Positions 36,220-44,494 of a DNA stretch of 64,000 nucleotides are shown piece by piece. The translations under genes were made by a program, and so were the position numbers. Position 1 is the stretch's first letter, and each line of letters begins with the position of its first letter. The stretch covers positions 372,001 through 436,000 of the forward strand of contig CBDFKJ010000009.1 in NCBI GenBank assembly GCA_965248805.1, given 5' to 3'. The DNA is from CBDFKJ01 sp965248805. GTDB lineage: Bacteria; Pseudomonadota; Alphaproteobacteria; UBA6615. Under the pieces are notes generated by a model. It was not told the DNA's origin. It saw only the letters and a list, made by a program, of their open reading frames with translations, and did no database searches.

Positions 36220-37988
36220 CTCCGCGAAAGTGTCATGGCGCTCTTGATCAAGCCGACCATCGAATAGCTTTGGGGAAAATTCCCCCAGGCTTCACCGGTG
36301 GTCGGGTTCATGTCCTCCGACAACAGGCCCAGCGGGCTGCGGTGTTGCAGCATGGTCTCGAACAGGCTGCGCGCCTCGTCGGTGCGGCCGATCACGGCGA
36401 GGGCATCAATATACCAGAACGTGCAGACATTGAACGCATTCTCTGGCATGCCGAAGTCATCGGCAACGCCATAGCGGAACATGAAGTCGCCGCGCTTCAG
36501 ACTGCGGCCGATCTCCTCGACGGTACCGATGTAGCGCGGATCGTCGGCGGCGAGAAAGCCGAGCTCGCACGCGAGCAACAGCGCCGCATCCAGCTCCTTA
36601 CCGCCGAAGCTCGCGACCAGGCAGTTGCGCTTGGCATCCCACGCCTGCTCCAGGATGGCCGTGCGGATGCTGTCTGCCGAGCGGCGCCATGAACCCGCCC
36701 GGCGGGTGACGTTCAGCGTGGCGGCTATCTTCGCCATTCTGTCGGCGGCCACCCAACACATGACGCTGGAATAGGTATGCACTTTGCGGCTGCCGCGCAG
36801 CTCCCACAGGCCGGCATCCGGCTTGTCATAGAGTGCGATCGCCTTGTGCCCCAGCTGCTCGAGCCGATCGTAGAGATCGCGCGAGCCATAACGCTCCAGG
36901 CGGCGATCGAAGAACATCTGAGTGGAGGCCGCGATGACGGCACCGTAGCTATCGTTCTGTACTTGCTGGTAAGCCTGATTGCCGACGCGTACGGGTGCCA
37001 TGTCGCGGTAGCCGGCCAGTGACGCGACCTCGCGCTCGGGCAGTTCCGCAAGTGTGGTAATGCCATAGACGGGCTGCAGGTCGTGGCCGTCGATGCCGGC
37101 GATCACGTTAGTGATGTAGTAGAGATAGTCCTCCATGGTGCGGGTCGCGCCGAGCCGATTGAGCGCATGCACCACGAAGTAGGCATCGCGCAGCCAGCAG
37201 TGACGATAGTCCCAGTTGCGGCTGGAGTCGGCGGCTTCCGGAATGGATGTCGTCAGGGCGGCGACGATGGCGCCTGTTTCCTCGAACGAGCAGAGTTTGA
37301 GCGTGATAGCGGCGCGGATTACGTCGGCTTGCCACTCAAACGGGATCGACAGGTACCGGCACCACTCACGCCAATATTCGCGCGTCCGCTCGAAGAAATC
37401 GCGCGCGGTTCGGGCGACCGATGCGACCATGCTCTCATCGGGACCGAGCATGAAGTTAAGCGGTTGCTCGATCACAAACGGCACCTCGTCCAGGACGTAG
37501 GTCGGGGGGGCATCGGTGTTCAACCGCAGCGTGTGTCCGTCGACGACGTAGCGGACGTGGTTCGAGCCGTGGGTTATGGTCGGTCGTTGAGCGCCATACT
37601 CGAACAGCGGACGTACGCGTACGGAAATCTTGGGCTCGCCCGCGATGCGGCGAACATGGCGCACCAACATGGTCGGACGGAATACCCGATCGAACTGCTT
37701 GAACCGCGGCGCGAAGTCGGTGATTTCGATGGCGCCGCCGCGCTCGTCGCGCAAGGTCGTCATCAGAATCGCCGAATTATGCATGTAGCGCTGCTCGGAG
37801 CCGACCAAGCCGTGCAGGACGATATCGAAGCTACCGCAGCCGGCGTTGCCACCCTTGGGGTTCAACAGCTTGCAAAACACCGGGTCGCCGTCGAGCCGTG
37901 GGAAGCACGCCCACACGACACTCGCCTGCTGGTCAATCAGCGCGGCGTAGGAGCAGTTGCCGATGACGGCGAGGTTAAGATCCGACAT
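36201..37988 (-). CDS. Glycoside hydrolase family 15 (glucoamylase/trehalase-like)
   Basis: The 595-residue product starts MSDLNLAVIGNCSYAALIDQQASVVWACFPRLDGDPVFC, the N-terminal beta-sandwich typical of GH15 proteins in ots clusters. The (alpha/alpha)6 barrel follows, with SSRNWDYRHCWLRDAYF (first catalytic region) and LLSEDMNPTTGEAWGNFPQSYSMVGLI (second acid/base Glu region). Members hydrolyse alpha-glucosides, some of them trehalose. Its position between otsB and otsA suggests trehalose or glucan turnover. The cytoplasmic location is inferred from the lack of a signal peptide. Confidence 0.92.
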   Translation of the reverse strand: MSDLNLAVIGNCSYAALIDQQASVVWACFPRLDGDPVFCKLLNPKGGNAGCGSFDIVLHGLVGSEQRYMHNSAILMTTLRDERGGAIEITDFAPRFKQFDRVFRPTMLVRHVRRIAGEPKISVRVRPLFEYGAQRPTITHGSNHVRYVVDGHTLRLNTDAPPTYVLDEVPFVIEQPLNFMLGPDESMVASVARTARDFFERTREYWREWCRYLSIPFEWQADVIRAAITLKLCSFEETGAIVAALTTSIPEAADSSRNWDYRHCWLRDAYFVVHALNRLGATRTMEDYLYYITNVIAGIDGHDLQPVYGITTLAELPEREVASLAGYRDMAPVRVGNQAYQQVQNDSYGAVIAASTQMFFDRRLERYGSRDLYDRLEQLGHKAIALYDKPDAGLWELRGSRKVHTYSSVMCWVAADRMAKIAATLNVTRRAGSWRRSADSIRTAILEQAWDAKRNCLVASFGGKELDAALLLACELGFLAADDPRYIGTVEEIGRSLKRGDFMFRYGVADDFGMPENAFNVCTFWYIDALAVIGRTDEARSLFETMLQHRSPLGLLSEDMNPTTGEAWGNFPQSYSMVGLIKSAMTLSRSWEHAF

Positions 37989-38021
37989 AGAATTTACCGG
38001 GCCGAGACGCGGTCCAAATGG

Positions 38022-38804
38022 CTAGGCTCGGCCAACCTGGCGCGGCACATCGGCGAGCCAGGACACGAACGCGGTAACGGACTCGCATTCCCAGACTGCG
38101 GCGCTGCTCTTCAGCCTTGGCGGCGGAGGCCCGACGCGGATCGAGGTGCCGCCCATGCTGTTGACGGCGGCGAAACCGTCTTCGTCGGTGATGTCGTCGC
38201 CTGCAAAGACCGGCACCCGGCCCTGAAACGGAGCGGTCGCCATGAACGCCTCTACGACTGACCCCTTGCTGACGCCGGCCGGTTTGACCTCCAGCACCAT
38301 CTTGCCTTCCAGCAGGTGCAGCCGGGGATGGGAGGCGAGCACCGCCCGAGTGGCGTCCCGCGCCGCTGCTTCGGCCTCGGGGGCGCCGCGGTAGTGCAGC
38401 GCCAGGCTCAGACCCTTGTCCTCGACCAGAACGCCCGGATGCCCACGGGCCAGGGCATCGAAAGTGCCCTGGACTTCCGCCAGACCGGCGATATCTGCGG
38501 TGATCCGCGTGGTCGCGTCGGGTTGCAGCCGGCGTTCGAAACCGTGCAGCCCGGCGGCCGGGATGTGCAGAGGCGCGAACAGTTCGTCGATTTGGGCGAT
38601 CGAGCGGCCGCTGACCAACGCGACGCCGCCGCCGAGCGCGCCCAAGGCGCCGCTGAGCACCGAACACAGCTCCGGGCGTACGACAACCGCCTTCGGGTGG
38701 GGCGCGATGTCCAACAGCGTCCCGTCGATGTCGAGAAACATCGCCCAATTCGCCACCGGTCGTGGTAGCCCACGCCGTGGGCCCGGCGACGTCGCTGCGC
38801 CCAT
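38022..38804 (-). CDS. otsB: Trehalose-6-phosphate phosphatase
   Basis: A HAD-superfamily phosphatase releasing free trehalose from trehalose-6-phosphate. Motif I is FLDIDGTLLDIAPHP (catalytic Asp pair), motif II is ALVSGRSIAQID, the cap contains GLHGFERRL, and motifs III/IV are KGSVVEAFM and FAGDDITDEDGFAAVN. Two starts are possible: ATG at 38804 (AGGGG about 8 bases upstream, giving 260 residues, my choice) and ATG at 38840. It is the first gene of the minus-strand run, 33 bases before GH15. Confidence 0.92.
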   Translation of the reverse strand: MGAATSPGPRRGLPRPVANWAMFLDIDGTLLDIAPHPKAVVVRPELCSVLSGALGALGGGVALVSGRSIAQIDELFAPLHIPAAGLHGFERRLQPDATTRITADIAGLAEVQGTFDALARGHPGVLVEDKGLSLALHYRGAPEAEAAARDATRAVLASHPRLHLLEGKMVLEVKPAGVSKGSVVEAFMATAPFQGRVPVFAGDDITDEDGFAAVNSMGGTSIRVGPPPPRLKSSAAVWECESVTAFVSWLADVPRQVGRA

Positions 38805-39026
38805 TGGTGCGCCCCTGTCCGCGGCCGCGACCATCGTCATGACAGGCCGAAGGCCGGCGCCCGGCAAGGCACCGCAGCGACATAGATCATGCTGAGTGTT
38901 CCCCCACTCGATGCATTGCGGCGCGTCAAAGGGATCCACCGCCGCCGCAACTGATCGCCGACGCCTAGCAGAGGCCGGGTAGGCTTGCAAGCAGCGCCGC
39001 CGTGGCCCGTTCCGCGGCCCAACATG

Positions 39027-40004
39027 TCAGCCGCCGTCACTACCGCCCTCGCCGCGCGCCGCCAGCGAATGGGCGAGGACACAGAGGATCTCAAACATGA
39101 TTGTCGCTGCTACCATTGCCGTGCCGCCCCCCGGATCGAACGGCGGCGATACCTCCACCACGTCGCCGCCGATGAGGTTCAATCCTTTCAGTCCGCGCAC
39201 CAGTCGCAGCGCCTCGCGGGTCGTCAAGCCGCCGACTTCCGGCGTACCGGTGCCGGGCGCGAACACCGGATCGAGGCCGTCGACGTCGAAGCTGACATAG
39301 GCCGGCCAGTCGCCGATCACGCGCCAAATCTCCTCGATCGCGCCGTCCACGCCCAGGTCCTCGAACTCCTCCATCGTGACGATGCGCAAGCCTTGCTCAT
39401 AGGCCCAGTCGAGGTCCGAGGCCTCGTGCAGCGAACCGCGAATGCCCAGTTGCACCACGCGGGTGGGCTCCAGCAGACCTTCTTCGATGGCGCGGCGGAA
39501 CGGCGTGCCGTGGGTGTAGCGACTGCCGCCGAAATAGGTGTCGGTGGTGTCGGAATGAGCGTCGAACTGGATCAAGCCGACGCTGCGCTCGGCGACGATG
39601 GCGCGCAGAATGGGAAGCGTAGCCAAGTGGTCGCCGCCCGCCGACAGGGGCACCGCGCCAGCGGCGTGAATGTGCCGGAAGAAGTGCTCAATTCGTTCCA
39701 GGCTGACATCGAGGTCCACGGGATTGACCGGCGCGTCGCCCAGATCGGCGCAGCGCGTCAACTCAAACGGCGCGATCTTGCTGACATGGTGGATGCGGCG
39801 CATCAGCGTCGACATATCGCGGATCTGCCGCGGTCCGTGCCGGGCGCCGGGCCGGTTGGTCGTGCCGACGTCGAACGGTACACCGACAAGGGCAATGTCG
39901 AGGCGCGCCGGATCAACGACGTGCGGCAGCCGCATGAAGGTCGCCAGGCCGGCGAACCTGGGCATCGTCGTCATCGCGGTCGGTTGAAACTCGCTGTCAT
40001 CCAT
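39027..40004 (-). CDS. Agmatinase/ureohydrolase-family protein
   Basis: A Mn-dependent ureohydrolase of 325 residues. Metal-ligand motifs are present: GGDHLATLPILRAI, QFDAHSDTTDTYFGG, and SFDVDGLDPVFAPGTGTPEVGGLTTRE. VGVPFDVGTTNRPGARHGPRQIR is the substrate-side loop of the agmatinase/guanidinobutyrase group. It could act on agmatine, guanidinobutyrate or guanidinopropionate; the sequence alone does not choose. The ATG at 40004 is the natural start, since upstream open frame to 40292 has no homology-like content. The 222 bases between this gene and otsB hold nothing I can support. Confidence 0.9.
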   Translation of the reverse strand: MDDSEFQPTAMTTMPRFAGLATFMRLPHVVDPARLDIALVGVPFDVGTTNRPGARHGPRQIRDMSTLMRRIHHVSKIAPFELTRCADLGDAPVNPVDLDVSLERIEHFFRHIHAAGAVPLSAGGDHLATLPILRAIVAERSVGLIQFDAHSDTTDTYFGGSRYTHGTPFRRAIEEGLLEPTRVVQLGIRGSLHEASDLDWAYEQGLRIVTMEEFEDLGVDGAIEEIWRVIGDWPAYVSFDVDGLDPVFAPGTGTPEVGGLTTREALRLVRGLKGLNLIGGDVVEVSPPFDPGGGTAMVAATIMFEILCVLAHSLAARGEGGSDGG

Positions 40005-40078
40005 GACCTGCTCTCGCTGCTCGCGCGGTACACGACCCCTAATCGTGTTGCGCGCGGTTGCGTCGTTCGCGCCGATGT

Positions 40079-40765
40079 CTAGCCGCCGCCCGCCCCGCGT
40101 GCGCGCCTTACCGCACGTGCTTCTAAGTAGGCCGCGATCTTGCCGTTGCGATAGTCGTCGACCGCGGCGTTCGCCGGCGAGGTCGGCGCGGGCGTGGCCC
40201 GCTGAGGTGGTTCGAGGCGCGCGAACACCTTGCGCTGATAGGGTTGGCCGAGAGCCGGCGTTGCGGAATGATAGCGCGCCACGGCCTGGCACCAGTCGCT
40301 GGTATCCCGTTGTAGCCGGCGCAGAAACCGCGCGGCGTAGTCGGCGTTCCCGTTCGGATCGAACGCGGTGTCCAAATCGTCGAAGGCGCCCGGATGGTGC
40401 CGCAGATTAATCTGCAGGCATCCGACATCTATACTGCGGACGCCTCGCCGGCGTAATTGCTCGACGGCGCGGATCGCGGCCCGCTTGCTGGCGAAATATC
40501 GTCCCTCGCCGTCGGCGGTGACCGTCCATGGCCAGGCTACCGAGCGTTGTTGCCCCGCCAGCCAGCGGCTGGACTCGGTCAGCGCGACGGCGGTGAGAAG
40601 TCGTGACGGCAGGTTGTGGGCGATCTCCGCCCGCGCCACCGCCTCGGCACAAACGGAATGATCGGCCGCGCCGGCGTCCGACACAGCGACCAGACCCGCG
40701 GCCGCGATCGCCAAGCAGCGCGTCGCGCAATGGAAGAGTGTCGTGAGCATCACAGTGGATTTCAA
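40079..40765 (-). CDS. Exported lytic transglycosylase (SLT fold)
   Basis: The 228-residue product has a signal peptide (MKSTVMLTTLFHCATRCLAIAAAGLVAVSDAGA) and a Slt70-type domain with the catalytic Glu in LLTAVALTESSRW. It also has VGCLQINLRHHPGAFDDLDTAFDP and ARYHSATPALGQPYQRKVFA. Such small single-domain enzymes cut peptidoglycan glycan strands with formation of 1,6-anhydro ends and often serve flagellar or secretion machinery. Neighbours do not tell which. The C-terminal ~40 residues are low-complexity and basic. Confidence 0.88.
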   Translation of the reverse strand: MKSTVMLTTLFHCATRCLAIAAAGLVAVSDAGAADHSVCAEAVARAEIAHNLPSRLLTAVALTESSRWLAGQQRSVAWPWTVTADGEGRYFASKRAAIRAVEQLRRRGVRSIDVGCLQINLRHHPGAFDDLDTAFDPNGNADYAARFLRRLQRDTSDWCQAVARYHSATPALGQPYQRKVFARLEPPQRATPAPTSPANAAVDDYRNGKIAAYLEARAVRRARGAGGG

Positions 40766-40792
40766 CGCAAGTTATGTGCCAGAAAGCAGGCA

Positions 40793-40826
40793 TTGATGCA
40801 TCGCAGCATCGAATTGATGCAATGCA
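40793..40826. promoter_or_regulatory. Repeated ATTGATGCA motif upstream of the lytic transglycosylase
   Basis: Two ATTGATGCA copies 19 bases apart (start to start), with a partly inverted GCATCG/TGCAAT arrangement between and after them, lie ~30–60 bases upstream of the transglycosylase start. The arrangement is operator-like; no known regulator can be named. Confidence 0.35.
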
Positions 40827-40847
40827 CAAAAGGTGTGGAGTCGCGCT

Positions 40848-40994
40848 GTGTCTGGCGGAGCAGGTGACGCTGCGGAAACCCTTGAGAATTATGACGATTT
40901 TGCGGCCCGGCTTGAATTGCGCCGATACCGGACCATCTCTTTAGTGCGAAGGCGGCTCATAATCGCTTTCGCTAATAAGGCGTTTCCTCCCTGA
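40848..40994 (+). CDS. Possible 48-residue small protein
   Basis: In the ~300-base gap between the transglycosylase and N-formylglutamate amidohydrolase genes, a GTG with GGAG 7 bases upstream opens a 48-codon frame. It encodes an acidic N-terminus (VSGGAGDAAETLENYDDF) and a basic, hydrophobic C-terminus (RRRLIIAFANKAFPP). Codon usage is only weakly convincing and no family is recognised. The rest of this gap holds the repeat motif upstream and a GGGCCG/CGGCCC hairpin just after the stop. Confidence 0.3.
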   Translation: MSGGAGDAAETLENYDDFAARLELRRYRTISLVRRRLIIAFANKAFPP

Positions 40995-40998
40995 ACTT

Positions 40999-41019
40999 GG
41001 GCCGTGCGGTGCGCGGCCC
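40999..41019. terminator. Short GC hairpin after the small ORF
   Basis: GGGCCG and CGGCCC arms with a 9-base loop start 5 bases after the TGA of the 48-codon frame. There is no T run. It may terminate that transcript or the convergent one from the minus strand. Confidence 0.35.
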
Positions 41020-41065
41020 TCCCTACCCGTCGGCAGGAATTTGCACGGCGGTTTTTGCCGACCTT

Positions 41066-41944
41066 CTAGCGCTTGGCGCGTCGTTGGCTGACCGGCATCA
41101 TCTCCCACGCGCACAGAGATGCGACCAGGCGCTCGATATCGGCCTGTAGGCGAGCCAAACCTGCGCCTCTCTCCACCTTGACCTCGTCCATGTACAGCGC
41201 CCGATTGATCTCCATCTGCAGGGCGTGCACATGGTCTGCGGGCTGGCCATAGTGTCGAGTGATGTAGCCCCCGGAATAGGGTGCATTGCGGGTCACCGTG
41301 TAGCCCATGGCTCCGAGTTCGTCGGCGACGAAATTGGCAAGCGCAGGGTCACAGGCGTGCTCGTGGGCATCGCCGAGGACGATGTCGACGCGCCGCCGGC
41401 CGGCGTCGCGGTCCATCGGGCCGCCCACGGACGGCATCGAATGACAGTCGATCAGGATGCAGTGGCCGAAATTCGCCTTGGTCTCTGCGATCAGCGCCGA
41501 CAGTGCCCGGTGATACGGGCGGTAGAAGGCATCGATGCGGCTCTCGCCCTCGGCGAACGCCAGCTTGTCGGTGTAGATCTCCTCGCCGTTGGTCACCACG
41601 CGCGCGATGGTACCGAGTCCGGCGGCGGCGCGCGGTGACGCGGTGTTGACGAAGGACGGCACCGGGCTATCGAACATGGCCGGATCGAGCTCGAACGGCT
41701 CGCGGTTGGGATCCACGTAGGCGCGCGGAAACAGTGCCCGAAGCAGCGGCGCGCCGTGCCGCGGCGCGGCCTCGAACAATTCGTCGACAAACGCGTCCTC
41801 CGAACGGCGCAGCATCACCGTGTCCAGACGCGAGGCGGCTATGAATGTCGCCGGATAGTCGCGTCCGGAATGCGGCGACGAGAAAACAACCGGCGCCGTT
41901 TGCGTTGCCGGTGACTGTATCTCGTATACCTCGCCATCCTGCAC
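41066..41944 (-). CDS. N-formylglutamate amidohydrolase
   Basis: This enzyme releases formate from N-formyl-L-glutamate (final step of one histidine degradation route) or from related N-formyl amino acids. The 292-residue product has VVFSSPHSGRDYP, MLRRSEDAFVDELF, YVDPNREPFELDP, HCILIDCHSMPS and RNAPYSGGYITRHYG, all hallmarks of the family with probable Zn ligands in the H/D residues. No hut genes are nearby. In many alphaproteobacteria it sits next to cpdR, as here, in divergent orientation. Confidence 0.92.
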   Translation of the reverse strand: MQDGEVYEIQSPATQTAPVVFSSPHSGRDYPATFIAASRLDTVMLRRSEDAFVDELFEAAPRHGAPLLRALFPRAYVDPNREPFELDPAMFDSPVPSFVNTASPRAAAGLGTIARVVTNGEEIYTDKLAFAEGESRIDAFYRPYHRALSALIAETKANFGHCILIDCHSMPSVGGPMDRDAGRRRVDIVLGDAHEHACDPALANFVADELGAMGYTVTRNAPYSGGYITRHYGQPADHVHALQMEINRALYMDEVKVERGAGLARLQADIERLVASLCAWEMMPVSQRRAKR

Positions 41945-42099
41945 GGTGGCCCGGTTCTCGGTGTCCGTCGTGTTTCGTTTAGCTCAATCGGGCGCACCTG
42001 TCATCCGCCGTGCCGGCCACGCGTTTATGGTTTAGCAATGATCGTAGGCCTAGATTGGCGGGGAATGCTCGCCCGACACAGCCCGACGCAGAATGAGAT

Positions 42100-42458
42100 A
42101 TGGTCGCCGCACGCATCCTTCTGGCTGAAGACGACGACGCGATGCGCAGCTTCCTTTCGGGAGCCTTGCAGCGCGCCGGCTATGACGTGAACGCCGTAGC
42201 CGATGGCGAGGCCGCGCTCGATGCTCTCGATGAGAACGAGTTCTGCTGATCGCCGACATCGTAATGCCCGGCGTCGACGGCATCGAACTCGCCCGCCGCG
42301 CCGTCGGTGCGCGGCCGGAGCTGAAGGTGCTGTTCATCACCGGATTTGCCGCGGTAGCAATGAATGCGCGTCGTGAGATGGCGATGAGCAAGGTGCTGTC
42401 AAAACCGTTCCACCTGCGCGAGCTGGTCGACAACGTCGACCGCATCCTTTCCGCCTGA
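42100..42458 (+). pseudogene. cpdR: cpdR-like response regulator with a frameshift
   Basis: From the ATG at 42100 the sequence reads MVAARILLAEDDDAMRSFL…GYDVNAVADGEAALDALDENEF and hits TGA at 42247. The receiver domain resumes in another frame with LLIADIVMPGVDGIELARRA (phospho-acceptor Asp), VLFITGF and VLSKPFHLRELV to a stop at 42458. Relative to homologues about four bases are missing at ~42,243. CpdR is a single-domain receiver that directs ClpXP proteolysis during the alphaproteobacterial cell cycle. A broken copy is unexpected; either the base call is wrong or the gene is inactive. Confidence 0.87.
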
Positions 42459-42549
42459 CCTCACGGTCCTGCACCCAAGGTTCGCCTTGCACCCGTGCCG
42501 CCCGGCGCGGTAAGACCGGCGGCCGGCCCGTTGCGGGCCAATGGCCCTG

Positions 42550-42624
42550 GGGCGCGTAGCTCAGCGGGAGAGCGCTACGTTGACATCGTAGGGGTCGCTG
42601 GTTCAATCCCAGCCGCGCCCACCA
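42550..42624 (+). tRNA. tRNA-Val (anticodon GAC)
   Basis: The full cloverleaf can be drawn: acceptor GGGCGCG/CGCGCCC, D-arm GCTC…GAGC, anticodon stem CTACG/CGTAG with loop TTGACAT (anticodon GAC), T-arm GCTGG TTCAATC CCAGC, discriminator A and encoded CCA (42622–42624). The integrase gene lies immediately downstream, so the 3' end is the probable attachment site of the prophage. Confidence 0.97.
42597..42624 (+). other. Probable left attachment site (attL) of the integrated element
   Basis: The T-arm and 3' end of tRNA-Val are the usual crossover region for tyrosine integrases encoded adjacent to a tRNA gene. The integrase stop is only 9 bases away. A matching direct repeat at the far end would lie outside this window, so the core length cannot be fixed. 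Confidence 0.5.
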
Positions 42625-42632
42625 CCGCAAAA

Positions 42633-43724
42633 TTAAGTGTTTGATTTTGCTCGTGGTTTCTTGGATTTCCCCGCACCGGGAAGTGGGGTGCGGGGAGTTT
42701 CGTTCTCGATTTGCCCCGCAACGATCTCGGACGCCTCCATGCCGAGCCGCGCTCGATCCGCTCCGCGCGTGTAAAGTTCGGCCTGCTCGATCTTGCTCCA
42801 ACCGTACTGAGCCATGAGTTGATGTGCCGCCGCTCCGCCGTTCGCCGCCAAGGTCGCCGACATCTTGCGTAGCCCATGGGCGCTCTTGTTGATCCCGGCC
42901 TCGCGGCACCGATCGCGGAACCAGTTCCCGAAGCTTTCATTGGCGAACGGCCCGCCGCGCTCGCTGACAATAAAATGCATGTCCCCAGTCGGAGACACGG
43001 CGATCAGGTCGAGAAGCCAAGCAGGGAAGCGGATAGTGACGACCGCGCCAGTCTTCGCGGTGCGGATAGTAAACACGTCGCCGCGCAAGTGCTGCTGTCC
43101 GGCAACGATGATATCGGATCGCCGCAATCCCGTGAGCAACAACAGTTCCATGGCGAGACGTGCCTTCTCTCCGATCGGATGGCGGTCACGAAAGCCTTCC
43201 ACGTCATCCATTGTCCACGCGGGGAAGCCGTCGGTCTTGTAGCGAATGCGGTCGATGGCGGCTGTCGGGTCATCGGAGATATGCTCGTTGCAGACGGCCC
43301 AGAGGAACAGCCCGCGCATCGATTTCAGAAAGTTATTGGCATAGGCCGGCGTGTCCGCTCGCTTGTCCACGGCCCGCTGAATATCCGCCCGTGTGATCAC
43401 GGCGAACGGTGCGTTGCCGGATCGCTCGATCGCATCCAGGAATATCAACTCGCGCTGCTTCCGCGTCGCCGCCGCCAACTGCCGCCACGCAGCGCTTTCG
43501 CGGTATCTGTCCACCAGCCAGCGCAGAGATTGAGACGAAACCTGCTCACGCGTCGCTGATGGCGCGTTGTCGGTGAGGGCGGCTTGGTAGGCTTTCTCGA
43601 ACTCCGGTGTGCCGAACGCGTCGGGTAGCCGTATTCGGGCGCCCTTGCAGCGCCGGAAGTACGTGACCCAGCGCCCGTGGCGGGTGCGCTCGCGGTAGAC
43701 GAAGGGTGGGAGACGGCGGGGCAC
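42633..43724 (-). CDS. Tyrosine recombinase (phage integrase)
   Basis: A site-specific recombinase of ~363 residues. An N-terminal Arm-type DNA-binding domain (PPFVYRERTRHGRWVTYFRR) and SAM-like core-binding domain (ITRADIQRAVDKRAD…ANNFLKSMRGLFLWAV) precede the catalytic domain, with Arg in LLLTGLRRSDII, HGLRKMSATLAAN (H-x-x-R) and the nucleophile Tyr in QAELYTRGAD. I prefer the GTG at 43724, directly after the stop of the upstream small gene; the frame is open to an ATG at 43820, but that part overlaps the small gene. It points toward the tRNA-Val, as expected for integration there. Confidence 0.92.
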   Translation of the reverse strand: MPRRLPPFVYRERTRHGRWVTYFRRCKGARIRLPDAFGTPEFEKAYQAALTDNAPSATREQVSSQSLRWLVDRYRESAAWRQLAAATRKQRELIFLDAIERSGNAPFAVITRADIQRAVDKRADTPAYANNFLKSMRGLFLWAVCNEHISDDPTAAIDRIRYKTDGFPAWTMDDVEGFRDRHPIGEKARLAMELLLLTGLRRSDIIVAGQQHLRGDVFTIRTAKTGAVVTIRFPAWLLDLIAVSPTGDMHFIVSERGGPFANESFGNWFRDRCREAGINKSAHGLRKMSATLAANGGAAAHQLMAQYGWSKIEQAELYTRGADRARLGMEASEIVAGQIENETPRTPLPGAGKSKKPRAKSNT

Positions 43725-43729
43725 TGATG

Positions 43730-43984
43730 TCAGTCCAGGGCGCGAACCAGAAACAAAGCCACCGCGACGGCCAGTGAAAGTATCGAGAGTCCGGCACCAC
43801 CAATGCTGGTTAGCGCCCACACTTTGGCGTTGGCAACGTCCGCCTTCGTGGCAAAGTGCTCCGAAGTGCCCTCCAGGCGGGATAGGCGGGTGTTGATGTG
43901 TGCATCTAACAGTCGGGCGTGCAGCGCGATCTGTTCGTTGGTGAGGTCGGTTTTCGGTTTCTCAGGGTAGACACGTCCCGTCAC
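43730..43984 (-). CDS. Small membrane protein with coiled coil, partner of the Panacea protein
   Basis: The 84-residue product has a charged, coiled-coil-like N-terminal two-thirds (LLDAHINTRLSRLEGTSEHFATKADVANAK) and one C-terminal hydrophobic helix (WALTSIGGAGLSILSLAVAVALFLVRALD). Its ATG overlaps the stop of the Panacea gene by four bases (ATGA), so the two are translationally coupled. It could be the toxin of a Panacea toxin–antitoxin pair acting on the membrane, or a phage membrane protein of the DUF1640-like kind. No enzymatic motif is present. Confidence 0.7.
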   Translation of the reverse strand: MTGRVYPEKPKTDLTNEQIALHARLLDAHINTRLSRLEGTSEHFATKADVANAKVWALTSIGGAGLSILSLAVAVALFLVRALD

Positions 43985-44463
43985 GCCGCGTCTCCGCGTT
44001 GAGCGAGACGGCGGTAGTGATCTTGGATCAGCTCATTGGGGATGATTGCCCCAACCCCGGACTCGCGCCGAACGATATCCCATGGCGTACCGGGCTGGTG
44101 CGTGATGTTGGATAGCTGCCCAGCCGTGTAATCTCGGTACGCCTTCACCACTTCCCTGATCAACGCGAGCTGGTCATCGGCGAGTTGATCCGAGCGATCC
44201 ACGGGCACGACTGTGATTGGGTCACCGCCGAAGGACTTGTAGCGGTGATAGATGCTCGGAACGACTGGACCGCAGGTCCACGCCTCGATCGGCTCGTTGA
44301 TTAGGGGTTGGTCGTGGATGCCGAGCATCCATCCATGGGAGAGATAGACGAGCTTTAAGGAGTGCATCGGCGTGGTTTCGAGATCGAGATCCTTCCGGAG
44401 CCAGAGAATGAGTGCGTCAACCAGAGCCGGGGACACGGGCGCGGCGCCAGTCAGATTCGTCAT
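43981..44463 (-). CDS. Panacea-domain (DUF4065, SocA/GepA-like) protein
   Basis: The 160-residue product carries the Panacea signature: LKLVYLSHGWMLGIHDQPLI, then NEPIEAWTCGPVVPSIYHRYKSFG. The domain occurs in phage proteins and is established as a versatile antitoxin domain paired with diverse toxins, including membrane-active ones. A strong ribosome site (AAGGAGG) precedes the ATG. Gene order here is Panacea, then the small membrane protein, then integrase, all minus strand and nearly contiguous. The antitoxin role in this case is inferred from domain and overlap. Confidence 0.85.
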   Translation of the reverse strand: MTNLTGAAPVSPALVDALILWLRKDLDLETTPMHSLKLVYLSHGWMLGIHDQPLINEPIEAWTCGPVVPSIYHRYKSFGGDPITVVPVDRSDQLADDQLALIREVVKAYRDYTAGQLSNITHQPGTPWDIVRRESGVGAIIPNELIQDHYRRLAQRGDAA

Positions 44464-44494
44464 TGGAGATCCTCCTTGCGCTTTAGCACGCTCA

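Noticed and set aside
35011..36267. A 418-codon plus-strand frame
   Set aside because: Antisense to otsA, which shows all GT20 motifs.
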